A DNA stretch of 51,806 nucleotides, taken from contig CANPXG010000012.1 of NCBI GenBank assembly GCA_947585795.1, positions 1 through 51,806 on the forward strand, written 5' to 3'. This DNA comes from an uncultured Clostridia bacterium. GTDB lineage: Bacteria; Bacillota; Clostridia; UBA1381. The notes beneath the pieces are model-generated. The model did not search any database. It was not told where the DNA came from and saw only the letters and a list, made by a program, of their open reading frames with translations. A program made the position numbers and the translations under genes. Positions 1-6,923 of the stretch are shown piece after piece (position 1 is the first letter of the stretch; every line of letters begins with the position of its first letter).

Positions 1-217
1 CGCGGTACCACCCGACTTCCGATTTTACTCGGCGCTCTGTTATGGATAACGGCATTACCCGTCGCGGACTACTTGCCCATGGTTTCACCCGCGCGGCTCC
101 GGAATGAAATTTCGGTACCGCACCCTTACCGCGCGTACTCACAGCTCAATAATACGCGCTCTCTCTGCGACGGAATGCGTCCTACTTTGTTCCTTCATCG
201 CTTTTATTATTCAATTC
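1..217 (-). promoter_or_regulatory. T-box leader (partial, tRNA-sensing, probably Phe)
   Basis: Read on the minus strand, the leader ends at the window edge with GGGTGGTACCGCG, the conserved T-box sequence that pairs with the uncharged tRNA acceptor end. Upstream lie Stem I hallmarks in order: AAAGTAGG, the AGAGAG distal motif, and a long helix pairing GGACGCATTCC with GGGTGCGGTACC. On the 3' side of the specifier loop the sequence is TTCA directly followed by TTCC, which can pair with GGAA on the 5' side. This places TTC (Phe) in the specifier position. T-box leaders control aminoacyl-tRNA synthetase or amino acid genes, so the regulated gene beyond position 1 may be pheS/pheT. The class call is firm from conserved motifs; the Phe specificity is an inference from hand folding. 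Confidence 0.88.
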
Positions 218-223
218 GGTGGT

Positions 224-252
224 ATTATAACATATGTTTTTGTGAATTGCAA
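224..252 (-). promoter_or_regulatory. SigA promoter of the T-box leader
   Basis: The minus strand shows TTGCAA (252-247), a 17-nt spacer and a perfect TATAAT (229-224), which would start transcription near 217, just ahead of the T-box Stem I. Confidence 0.75.
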
Positions 253-310
253 GGGGTTTTGGGGAATTTGGTGCGATTATTTCAATAAAGATACAATTAA
301 ATTACTTGCA

Positions 311-339
311 TTGACATGATATGACATTTTTCTTATAAT
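311..339 (+). promoter_or_regulatory. Consensus promoter of the type I toxin mRNA
   Basis: Perfect TTGACA (311-316), 17-nt spacer and perfect TATAAT (334-339). The predicted start is near 346, exactly where a small hairpin GTCGG-CTTCTT-CCGAC (346-361) begins. That hairpin abuts the ribosome site. A start at the base of a 5' stem resembles the toxin mRNA of the pAD1 par locus. Confidence 0.85.
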
Positions 340-380
340 TAATTTGTCGGCTTCTTCCGACAGGAAGGAGGTGTAATGAC

Positions 381-473
381 ATGTCGGTCATGATTTCCCT
401 GATTACGTCTGTCGCAGCGGGTATAATATCACATTACATCTGCAAGTGGCTTGACAGACGCGCCGACAAATAA
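381..473 (+). CDS. Small hydrophobic peptide, probable type I toxin (30 aa)
   Basis: A 30-residue ORF starting at ATG 381, ten bases after a strong GGAAGGAGG site. It has one hydrophobic helix (about residues 3-20, ISLITSVAAGIISHYI) followed by a charged tail CKWLDRRADK. This is the layout of the Fst/Lpt/clostridial type I toxins, which insert in the membrane: a single transmembrane segment, then an aromatic/Leu-Asp and basic tail. The mRNA has its own consensus promoter (311-339), a 5' hairpin and a strong terminator at 481-515. A converging antisense transcript starts near 558, shares that terminator and carries a loop complementary to codons 4-8. The toxin call rests on peptide form plus locus architecture, not on a database match. 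A holin-like or unrelated membrane peptide is the alternative. Confidence 0.75.
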   Translation: MSVMISLITSVAAGIISHYICKWLDRRADK

Positions 474-474
474 G

Positions 475-558
475 CACAAAGAAACCCCGAAGATGCTGCC
501 CATCTTCGGGGTTTCGCTTTTGGTGTAAGCCATGACATACTGATTTCCCTGATATGTC
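475..558 (-). ncRNA. Putative antisense antitoxin RNA (about 80-85 nt)
   Basis: A perfect minus-strand promoter (593-565) predicts a start near 558. The RNA would open with a hairpin GACATA/TATGTC whose 13-nt loop contains ATCAGGGAAATCA. This is the exact complement of toxin mRNA 391-403 (codons 4-8). It would end at the shared terminator 481-515. Two contact regions (start-codon repeat and terminator) with convergent promoters match the RNA I/RNA II plan of par from plasmid pAD1. No expression data are available; the call rests on promoter, repeat and terminator geometry. Confidence 0.72.
481..523. terminator. Bidirectional terminator shared by toxin mRNA and antisense RNA
   Basis: Perfect 15-bp stem: GAAACCCCGAAGATG (481-495) pairs with CATCTTCGGGGTTTC (501-515). 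It is followed on the plus strand by GCTTTTGG and on the minus strand by TTTGTGCTTATTTG. Both transcripts of the type I locus would end here and so be fully complementary at their 3' ends. Confidence 0.88.
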
Positions 559-564
559 ATGTAT

Positions 565-593
565 ATTATACCCTATGTTTTGTAAAATGTCAA
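565..593 (-). promoter_or_regulatory. Consensus promoter of the antisense RNA
   Basis: The minus strand carries perfect TTGACA (593-588), a 17-nt spacer and perfect TATAAT (570-565). It lies just after the stop of the gene at 628-1092 on the same strand, so read-through from that gene would also feed antisense RNA into the toxin locus. Confidence 0.85.
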
Positions 594-627
594 TAGTTTT
601 AAATGTGGTTTTTCTATTCCGTGCTGC

Positions 628-1092
628 TCATGTTCTTTGCATACCGCAATTTGCGCATTTCGAGCTTCTGTTTTCGTTTTGCGCGCCGCATCTCATACAC
701 TTCCAGCCGCTGCCCGCTGTATTTTTGTTTGCGGTTTCACGGTCTTTAAATATAGCTTTACCTCCTAAAGTGTATATTGAGGGATTGCTGCGTTTTCTTT
801 CGGGCGCGGTAGTTACTTCAACCCTGTCATCAAACCGCGCCAACTCGATATTCTCTCTTATGCGCTCGGCATTGTCCACAAGGTCGCCGAAGCCGTAAGT
901 AAATATGACGGACAGGTATGACAACCCGATATATACCGCTGCTAGCAGTATGAACACCAAAACTCCTGCGGCACCGTTCACATTCTTAAATCCGGCACCG
1001 GCAATACCGGCGCCTATCAGCGAGCCTATGACTTCAATCACAAACATTATCCGCGCAAATCTCTTAATTTTTCTGCCTATATTCTCAAACAT
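628..1092 (-). CDS. Membrane protein with C-terminal double-CxxC zinc ribbon
   Basis: 154 aa. Two hydrophobic segments (about residues 15-35 and 42-65) precede a short YGFGDLVDN linker, a charged region and a C-terminal WKCMRCGAQNENRSSKCANCG module with two CxxC pairs spaced like a zinc ribbon. Small Firmicute proteins beginning MFENIGxKIK with two membrane segments and a zinc ribbon are common, but I know of no assigned function. The start is supported by AAAGGAGA at a normal distance. It is divergent from the XRE repressor, whose operators lie in the shared intergenic region, so it may be a target of that repressor. Confidence 0.75.
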   Translation of the reverse strand: MFENIGRKIKRFARIMFVIEVIGSLIGAGIAGAGFKNVNGAAGVLVFILLAAVYIGLSYLSVIFTYGFGDLVDNAERIRENIELARFDDRVEVTTAPERKRSNPSIYTLGGKAIFKDRETANKNTAGSGWKCMRCGAQNENRSSKCANCGMQRT

Positions 1093-1166
1093 TTTCTTCT
1101 CCTTTCACGACCGTACCCCTTTTATGTTTCATTGCATACATTTTTGCATTTTTGTCAATTATTAAT

Positions 1167-1213
1167 ATACCATAGTATTTTTACAGTGTCAAGTGATTTT
1201 TATACAATAGTAT
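1167..1213. promoter_or_regulatory. Twin ATAC-N4-GTAT operators over the XRE promoter
   Basis: Two copies of a dyad ATAC-N4-GTAT: site 1 at 1167-1178 (spacer CATA) and site 2 at 1202-1213 (spacer AATA), 35 bp centre to centre. Between and overlapping them is a plus-strand promoter TTTACA (1180-1185), 17-nt spacer, TACAAT (1203-1208). Site 2 covers the -10 and site 1 lies just upstream of the -35. This fits autorepression by the adjacent XRE protein, and site 1 may also act on the divergent gene. Confidence 0.6.
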
Positions 1214-1239
1214 ATGAATATAGGATTTGGGGTGATTTT

Positions 1240-1521
1240 ATGTTGGATGAGCGAATAAAAGAATTAAGACTTGCGCACGGCATGACACAGGTGGAGCTTG
1301 CGCGTGAGCTCAACGTATCCAAACAGTGCGTTTCTAACTGGGAAAACAACAACATACAGCCGTCGGTTGATATGCTTGTGAAAATAGCGTCGTTTTTCTC
1401 GGTCAGCACGGACTATCTTCTCGGGCTCGACAATAGGAAAACCATTGACGTATCATCACTTAGCGACACTCAAAAAGCGCATATAAATTTGATAATAAAA
1501 GATATTGCGGGAAAAATATAA
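1240..1521 (+). CDS. XRE-family helix-turn-helix repressor
   Basis: 93 aa from ATG 1240, preceded by GGGGTGA. A longer reading from 1132 lacks a ribosome site and crosses the promoter, so I reject it. Residues 1-58 form a Cro/C1-type HTH: LDERIKELRLAHGMTQVELA, recognition helix SKQCVSNWENN, then QPSVDMLVKIASFFSVSTDYLLG. A short tail follows. The protein is DNA-binding and cytoplasmic. Its likely targets are the twin dyads at 1167-1213, giving self-regulation and control of the divergent membrane protein gene. No phage genes are nearby. Confidence 0.88.
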   Translation: MLDERIKELRLAHGMTQVELARELNVSKQCVSNWENNNIQPSVDMLVKIASFFSVSTDYLLGLDNRKTIDVSSLSDTQKAHINLIIKDIAGKI

Positions 1522-1556
1522 CCCGCAAGCACTTTACGGCTTACGGGTTTATTTTT
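1520..1556. terminator. Convergent terminator between XRE gene and toxin-antitoxin pair
   Basis: AACCCGCAAGC pairs with GCTTACGGGTT (one mismatch), followed by TATTTTTAA on the plus strand. It sits between the XRE stop (1521) and the antitoxin stop (1555) and could serve both. Confidence 0.65.
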
Positions 1557-1767
1557 AATCCCAGTCAATATCCTCATGCGAAACGGTGTCGCCTCTCGCA
1601 AACTCTTCCTCGGCGCGTTTCATATCCGCCGCTTCGCGCGGCGTTGCCTTTGTATAGTCGGGATCCCACGCAAGAACGACACGCTTTACAAATTCGTTTA
1701 TAAGGCTTTGTTCGCTTTCGGGAAGCATTTCCATCATATCTATCGTTTCTTTTGTCAATGCGGACAT
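1555..1767 (-). CDS. Antitoxin partner of RelE/ParE-type toxin
   Basis: 70 aa acidic protein starting MSALTKETIDMMEMLPESEQ and ending in an acidic EEEFARGDTVSHEDIDWD tail. Its middle segment is predicted to be helical. Proteins of this size and ending, next to RelE-like toxins, are common Firmicute antitoxins. It lies 18 nt downstream of the toxin gene on the same strand, so it is translated second, the reverse of the usual antitoxin-first order. The N-terminus may give dimerisation and DNA binding and the tail may wrap the toxin (inferred). No HTH is obvious by eye. Confidence 0.72.
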   Translation of the reverse strand: MSALTKETIDMMEMLPESEQSLINEFVKRVVLAWDPDYTKATPREAADMKRAEEEFARGDTVSHEDIDWD

Positions 1768-1785
1768 AATAATTCATCACCCTTC

Positions 1786-2043
1786 TTACTTATAAATATC
1801 TCCTCTGCTGCCTACGTCCATTATATGAAGTGTTTCCAATTCATTTTTCACGTATTTATATACTACTCTGTACTTACCTATGCGAAGTCTTTTGCGTTCG
1901 TCGTTAAAACCCTGCATAGGCTTTATATCGCCCTCAGGCGGCGATTTAACCAACCCTTCTATGCCGGCTTTTATTCTTTGTTTTGCCGGTCTGTCAAGAG
2001 ATTGTATAAATTTCATTGCTTTTTTACTGTATTCAATCTTCAT
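1786..2043 (-). CDS. RelE/ParE-family toxin (type II toxin-antitoxin)
   Basis: 85 aa with the RelE/ParE superfamily pattern: MKIEYSKKAMKFIQSLDRP, helix KQRIKAGIEGLV, then KPMQGFNDERKRLRIGKYRVVYKY and the last strand LHIMDVGSRGDIYK. The strand pair RLRIGKYRVVY and the closing GSRGDIYK are typical. Family toxins are mRNA interferases (RelE) or gyrase poisons (ParE); sequence alone does not decide which. It is the first gene of a two-gene operon (toxin then antitoxin) with its own promoter at 2077-2105. Confidence 0.85.
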   Translation of the reverse strand: MKIEYSKKAMKFIQSLDRPAKQRIKAGIEGLVKSPPEGDIKPMQGFNDERKRLRIGKYRVVYKYVKNELETLHIMDVGSRGDIYK

Positions 2044-2076
2044 ATTTTCATCCGCTTCTCGATATTTATCGTATTT

Positions 2077-2105
2077 ATTTTATCATACAATTTCTTTTTA
2101 TTCAA
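2077..2105 (-). promoter_or_regulatory. Promoter of the toxin-antitoxin operon
   Basis: Minus strand TTGAAT (2105-2100), 17-nt spacer, TAAAAT (2082-2077), about 35 nt before the toxin start. Confidence 0.6.
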
Positions 2106-2134
2106 TAGATATTTTCTGTTTTTTTTCGGTGCGA

Positions 2135-3391
2135 TTATTTTTTTCGCATTTTGTAGAGGAGGACAAGGCTGCAGGTGAAGCCGACGGTGCCGACGGATAT
2201 GATGAGCAGGAGCAGCGGCAAAAGCAGCTCATCTTTTAGTGTCCCCTCGTCGCTCTTCTCCCCCGTGTCCCACGGCGACGGGGCGTTGACGGCAAACGGC
2301 GAATACTCCCTCACCTCCGCCTGTGAGGGAAGATTTTCGCCCATGCCAAGACGCAAAAGAGAATAACCGTTATCCGTTTTTTTCAGCACCGCGAAGCTGT
2401 ACTCGGGAGTTTTAGTGTCCCCTTCATAGTATATGTCCGAGAAAACGACAAACGTCACTCCGCCGCCCAAATCGTACACCGCCTTGAGGTCGCGCACCTC
2501 GGTCGCGAAGTAGACGTTAAAGCCCTCGGTGTAGTAATAATAGCCGCCGCTGTAACAGAAGCCGCGGCTCAAAAGGCTGTTTACCGGCGGTTTTTCGGGC
2601 GTTATGCGGAAAACATTTTCCATGACAAAGTCTATATACTCGCCGCTTACCACAGACACGTTGTTAAAGCCCAGTGAGCTGCTTTGGGAGGAGTATGGGA
2701 CAAGGTCGGTAAGTATCCGGAAATTTTTGTGGGTGTAGAGGACGTATTTAAAGAGCGTGTCGTAGTCGTAATCGTTTATGTCGAAGCTCATTATGTCCGC
2801 GCAGGCGCTCAGTATCAGCTTGATATTTTTTGTGTCCCCGTCGCTTACGGTGTTCACCTTGTTTACGAACGTGTAATCGGCAATCGTTTCCTCTTTGAGC
2901 CTATTCAGGAACGTGTACACGCCGTCGGCGGGAACGTATGAAACGAATTTCCCGTTTTCACAGCCCGCGATGTATTCCTCGGTATCGTAATCAAGCGTCA
3001 AAAGACGCTTGAACGCGTCGTTTTGTATTGTGTAGAACTCGCTGCCCGCGGACGTGGTGAGCATGAGAAAATCGGTATTCGCGGAGGTGACGGCGCCAAG
3101 GCGGCACGAGCTGCCCGCTTCGCAGGGTATCTCAAAGCTGTCGGTAAGCTGTATGCCGTCGGAGTCGTCGTAGACCTCGCAGACGAGTGACGTAGAGGAA
3201 ACGCGGACAAGAAGGAGCGAGGGGCGGTTTTCAAAGTTTTTTTCGCCCGCGTACACGATACCGCTATCGCCCTTAAACACGCCGTATTCCTTGATTTTAT
3301 CGGAAAGTACCTCGTCGAATTGGGCGGAGGCGAGGGCTGTTTTCGTAAGGCAAATAAGTATAAAAATCAACAAAAAAACGGTCTTTTTCAC
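2135..3391 (-). CDS. Exported membrane-anchored protein of unknown function
   Basis: 418 aa. The N-terminal signal peptide is MKKTVFLLIFILICLTKTALASA with probable cleavage after ALASA. A beta-rich extracytoplasmic region of about 350 residues follows, then a C-terminal transmembrane helix (LLLPLLLLIISVGTVGFTCS) and a KMRKK stop-transfer tail. It is thus predicted to be a type I surface protein. I recognise no catalytic motif. The gene contains three copies of the GGGGACAC repeat word (see 2234-2839); they read in frame as Gly-Asp-Thr-Lys or Gly-Thr-Leu-Lys at residues just before charged loops. It is divergent from hpt and there is no operon partner. Confidence 0.7.
   Translation of the reverse strand: MKKTVFLLIFILICLTKTALASAQFDEVLSDKIKEYGVFKGDSGIVYAGEKNFENRPSLLLVRVSSTSLVCEVYDDSDGIQLTDSFEIPCEAGSSCRLGAVTSANTDFLMLTTSAGSEFYTIQNDAFKRLLTLDYDTEEYIAGCENGKFVSYVPADGVYTFLNRLKEETIADYTFVNKVNTVSDGDTKNIKLILSACADIMSFDINDYDYDTLFKYVLYTHKNFRILTDLVPYSSQSSSLGFNNVSVVSGEYIDFVMENVFRITPEKPPVNSLLSRGFCYSGGYYYYTEGFNVYFATEVRDLKAVYDLGGGVTFVVFSDIYYEGDTKTPEYSFAVLKKTDNGYSLLRLGMGENLPSQAEVREYSPFAVNAPSPWDTGEKSDEGTLKDELLLPLLLLIISVGTVGFTCSLVLLYKMRKK
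2234..2839 (-). repeat. Three intragenic copies of the GGGGACAC(T/A)AAA word
   Basis: Plus-strand TTTTAGTGTCCCC at 2234-2246 and 2410-2422, and TTTTTGTGTCCCC at 2827-2839, all inside the 418-aa gene. On the coding strand they read GGGGACACTAAAA or GGGGACACAAAAA and encode EGTLKD, EGDTKT and DGDTKN. The same word forms palindromes at 6924-6949 and 43209-43232 and recurs in the GH3 gene. Confidence 0.8.
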
Positions 3392-3453
3392 GAAAAAATC
3401 ACCTCTTAAACGCTATTTTTTCCGAAAAAATTTATTTTTTTTCGTATTTTGTG

Positions 3454-3482
3454 TTAAAATATTCGGAAATATATGGTACAAT
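3454..3482 (+). promoter_or_regulatory. Probable hpt promoter
   Basis: TACAAT at 3477-3482 with a weak -35 (TTAAAA, 3454-3459) at 17 nt, about 25 nt before the hpt start. Confidence 0.45.
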
Positions 3483-3506
3483 AGAAAAAAACGGGGAGGA
3501 AGGAAA

Positions 3507-4040
3507 ATGCTTAAAGAAATTAAGAGCGTGTTTGTGAGTGAGGAAAAAATCGCTGAGATAGTCGAAGGATTGGCGGAGCGTATAAACGCCGATTACGCCG
3601 GTAAAAACATAGTGCTGCTCGTCATTTTGAAGGGAAGCGTCGTTTTCGCGTCCGACCTTATGCGGAAGCTCGACGTTGACGTGACGCTTGAATTTATGCA
3701 GGTTTCAAGCTACGGCAAGGGCAGCGTTTCGTCGGGTGAGATAAAAATAACTAAGGACGTGCAAATCGACCTTAACGGCAGGAACGTCATAATCGCGGAG
3801 GATATTATCGATAGCGGCAACACGCTGAAAGCGCTTATCGAACTTCTTAAAAATCGCGGAGCAAACGTCGAGGTGTGCACGCTGCTCTCGAAGCCGTCGC
3901 GGCGCGAAGTGGACGTGGACGTTAAATATGTCGGTATGGAGATACCCAACGAGTTCGTTGTGGGGTACGGAATGGATCACGCGGAAAAGTTTCGGCATCT
4001 GCCTTACGTCGGTATACTGAAGGAAGAGGTTTACTCTTGA
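3507..4040 (+). CDS. hpt: Hypoxanthine phosphoribosyltransferase
   Basis: 177 aa from ATG 3507, preceded by GGGGAGGAAGG. It transfers phosphoribosyl from PRPP to hypoxanthine or guanine in purine salvage. Visible motifs are the pyrophosphate loop LKGS (41-44), the flexible-loop SSYG (67-70), the PRPP-binding VIIAEDIIDSGNTL (94-107) and the base-recognition segment VGYGMDHAEKFRHLPY (152-167). Length and order match the family. It is cytoplasmic. The next gene, a permease, follows after 36 nt on the same strand, so they may be cotranscribed. Confidence 0.96.
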   Translation: MLKEIKSVFVSEEKIAEIVEGLAERINADYAGKNIVLLVILKGSVVFASDLMRKLDVDVTLEFMQVSSYGKGSVSSGEIKITKDVQIDLNGRNVIIAEDIIDSGNTLKALIELLKNRGANVEVCTLLSKPSRREVDVDVKYVGMEIPNEFVVGYGMDHAEKFRHLPYVGILKEEVYS

Positions 4041-4076
4041 GCAAAAAATTTTACATAAATTTAGGGGACATAAAAT

Positions 4077-5024
4077 ATGCAGGGATTTGAAACGATAATA
4101 AGCGGTATAATGACGCTCGCTCTCGCGATGCTCATTGGTTTTGTGTGCGTTAAAACGGGGTATGTGACAAAAGAACAAAACGGCGCGCTGTCGCGCATAA
4201 TCGTGCGCGTGACGCTGCCGATACTCGTTATTATGTCGCTCACGAGCATTGAGTTTGACAGGGAGAAGCTGGTAAACTCGGCTCATGTGCTTTTGATTTC
4301 AATTTTCGCCGTCGCGGCGCTCTATCTTACCGGCGCGCTTATCGCGCGTTTGAGTAAAGCGGACGGGGCGAGGAAGTATATGTACAGGTGTATGATGTGC
4401 TTCGGTAACGTCGTGTTTATGGCGTTTCCGCTGATAAAGGCGCTTTACGGCGCGGAGGGGCTTTTGTACGCCGCGATCTACGAGCTGGCGAACGATATGT
4501 TCTTGTGGACGGTGGGAGTGTACACGCTCGGTAAGTCGAGTGAAAACGGAGTGAAGGTGCCGCTTAAGGAACGGATGAAAAAGCTTTTAAATCCCGGTAC
4601 GATAGCGTTCACGCTCGCGTTTGTTATGATGGCGGCGGGATTTAAATTTACGGGGATAGCGGCGGACGTGCTTAACGGAATAGGCTCGACGACGACGTAT
4701 CTTTCGATGCTCTTCATCGGCGGCACGCTCGCGGGCGTTGATTTTCGGCGCATATACAGGCGCGTATGGCTGTTCGTTTTGACGGCGGTGAAGATGGTTA
4801 TTGTGCCGGTGATACTGATACTTATACTAAAGCCGTTCGGTCTTGGTGAAACGGTCACGGCGGTGATAGTATTGCAGGCGGCTATGCCTACGTCAACGGT
4901 GCTCGTCGTGCTCGGCACGGAGTACGGCGGCGACGTCGGTTACTGCGCCGAAGGCGTGTTTATAACGCATGTTTTGGGGCTTTTAACGCTGCCGCTTTGT
5001 TATTTTCTTATGGGTGTTATTTAA
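4077..5024 (+). CDS. AEC (auxin efflux carrier) family permease
   Basis: 315 aa, very hydrophobic, with about ten predicted membrane segments in two halves. The N-terminal half includes GFVCVKTGYVTKEQNGALSR and ILVIMSLTSI; the central CFGNVVFMAFPLIKALYG is characteristic of the AEC/MdcF-type transporters. The last half has IVLQAAMPTSTVLVVLGTEY. Family members export or import organic acids, but the substrate here cannot be told. It follows hpt by 36 nt. The start has only a weak site (AGGGGAC). Its last four bases overlap the convergent gene at 5021-5437. Confidence 0.88.
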   Translation: MQGFETIISGIMTLALAMLIGFVCVKTGYVTKEQNGALSRIIVRVTLPILVIMSLTSIEFDREKLVNSAHVLLISIFAVAALYLTGALIARLSKADGARKYMYRCMMCFGNVVFMAFPLIKALYGAEGLLYAAIYELANDMFLWTVGVYTLGKSSENGVKVPLKERMKKLLNPGTIAFTLAFVMMAAGFKFTGIAADVLNGIGSTTTYLSMLFIGGTLAGVDFRRIYRRVWLFVLTAVKMVIVPVILILILKPFGLGETVTAVIVLQAAMPTSTVLVVLGTEYGGDVGYCAEGVFITHVLGLLTLPLCYFLMGVI

Positions 5025-5437
5025 AAGATTTTGTAGTGTGGTTTTTCCTCGTCGAAGAAAGCGTAGCGCATGTAGTCGTCAGTGATTATGCATACGGGGC
5101 TTAGGAAAAACCATAAAATCATGTACGGCAGGCAAACCTGACCGAGTATGTTGTACGGCATGTCGGCGTAACTCCACACGTTCAGTCCGAGCCATAGGTT
5201 CAGTATGCAGCCGGCGATAAATTCCATCACCGTGATTATAAACGAGCCGATGAGCATTTGGATGAAAAGCGGAATGTCCCATGTGTATTTTTCGTTTATA
5301 AGTCCTAGTAAAAGGAAGCACAGTCCGCCAAGCACGAACATGCTCCAGTGTGAGTAGCCGCGCCACAGCATTTCTATGAGTATATAGACGATGCCGCCGA
5401 ATGATATTAAAAACAGGTATTTTAAAAGCCGCGCCAT
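5021..5437 (-). CDS. Putative ABC-transporter-like membrane protein (CmpB type)
   Basis: 138 aa with four or five hydrophobic segments. The N-terminal pattern GGIVYILIEMLWRGYSHWSM followed by FVLGGLCFLLLGLINE is the signature I associate with the putative ABC-transporter type IV/CmpB family, whose biochemical function is not established. Also visible are WDIPLFIQMLIGSFIITVMEF and a C-terminal IITDDYMRYAFFDEE. It is a single gene, convergent with the AEC permease, overlapping it by four bases. Confidence 0.72.
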   Translation of the reverse strand: MARLLKYLFLISFGGIVYILIEMLWRGYSHWSMFVLGGLCFLLLGLINEKYTWDIPLFIQMLIGSFIITVMEFIAGCILNLWLGLNVWSYADMPYNILGQVCLPYMILWFFLSPVCIITDDYMRYAFFDEEKPHYKIF

Positions 5438-5518
5438 GACCGTACCTCCGTATTGAAAATGTTCCGTAATTATTATATGACCAAACGGGGCGGTTTTATT
5501 CAGGTGAGTAGGCGGGGG

Positions 5519-6923
5519 TTATTGGGTATTTGTAAGCATTTCATATGTAACGCCGTATTTTTCGGCAATGTCCTTTGCGTACGACATGCCCTCCGGCGGC
5601 GCTGTATCTAATTTGAACGAGCGTTTTCCGTTATCGCTTTTCATGATGAGCGAGGAGGCCTTGACTTCGCCGCTTTCCGTATTGATCTCGTCCACGTCCG
5701 ACGCGAGCTTGTGCATATGGGTGTTGAATATAGTTCTCACCCCTTTTTTTAATAGCGCTCTTACGGAATCCTTGGCGATATAGTAGCCTTCCTCAAAGGA
5801 GGTGGTCGAAAAGGTTTCGTTAAGGAGAAGCAGGCTGTCCTCTGTACATTCCGAGTAGATGGTTTTAAATCTTACACATTCTTCTCCGAGTCTTCCAAGG
5901 TCCATGGTTTTGTCCTCGTCCGCGGGAAAGTGAGTGTATATGCAGTCCACGGGCTTGTATTCAAAAGAGGACGCGGGTACAAATATACCGCCCTGCGCAA
6001 GCGCGAACATAAGTCCCACCGCCTGCGTTACGGTAGTTTTTCCGCCGCGGTTCGCGCCCGTAAGAATATAAACGGTGTGTTCGGTATCAAATTTCAAGTC
6101 GTTACAGACTAACTCGCCGATGTTATTCAAATTCAAGGCAAGCTTGAGATTGTAAATATCCTTAGCGTCCATAGAAAAGTTTGCGCCGTCCGTAAGACGC
6201 GCTTCACAGAATTTAAAACCTTTTTCCATGTTTTTGCTTATAAACTCCGCAAACCTGATATAGTACATAAACTCGGGCATAAGGTTGGAGATGTTGACAA
6301 TGGCAATATTCGCGTATTTGGTGAGAGTATCGCCGAGTTTTTTTATTAAATAGTCCAGCATTTTGTTCAGTACCGTATCAAAATGAAACGTGGAATTTGC
6401 CGCGCCGTCGCCGTCGGGAATGTTGGCTATGGTCGCGCCGATATTTCTGCTTACGAAGTAAGGGTTCCTTAAAGCCGCGGTTTCCAAAGCAGAGGCTTTT
6501 CCGCTACGGTGTTTTTCCACAGGCCGGTAGTGCATATCGCCGTCCCATTCGGTGCCTTCGTGAAGCTTATTTTTCGACGATATTGCGTCCGCGAAATTGC
6601 TGACGATATTAGATTTTTTGAATTGCTTGTTATTTACGGACACAAGTCCCATGCTGACAGCTTCAAATCTCTCGTTGACGTTTATACCGAGCGTGACGCT
6701 CTGTATGTTTGAAGTTTTTGCTTTAAGTTCCGCAATGTCCTTTTTCATTTCCGAAAAACAGGAGGCTTCATATAAATCATCAAAATATTTCCTGACATTA
6801 AGAAGTCCTTCCGACTTTATTCGAGCGTCCGAAAGACATTTTCTCATGGCTTCGACGCATATAATATAATCATATTGCCGCGATTGGTAAAAAATCGTAT
6901 GTCCAATCGGCGTTATTGCAATA
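5519..6923 (-). pseudogene. MutS-like DNA-binding ATPase, 5'-truncated
   Basis: The remaining frame holds the MutS ATPase domain. From the first ATG (6847) the Walker A is GANRGGKTT (264-272), the Walker B-like strand is LLLLNETFSTTS (339-350) and the H-loop is THMH (376-379). Proteins of this short MutS-like family normally carry well over 100 extra residues before the segment IKSEGLLNVRKYF that here starts at residue 10. The reading frame stays open upstream of the ATG (ending YDYIICVEA) up to a stop inside the palindrome at 6924-6949. There is no ribosome site before ATG 6847. I read this as a gene whose 5' part was lost at the palindrome. Walker A has R where MutS proteins usually have M. 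The alternative is a short functional ATPase starting at 6847. Confidence 0.65.

Noticed and set aside
371-392. Alternative toxin starts (GTG 371, ATG 376)
   Set aside because: Both run into stops at once or out of frame; only ATG 381 gives the hydrophobic peptide.
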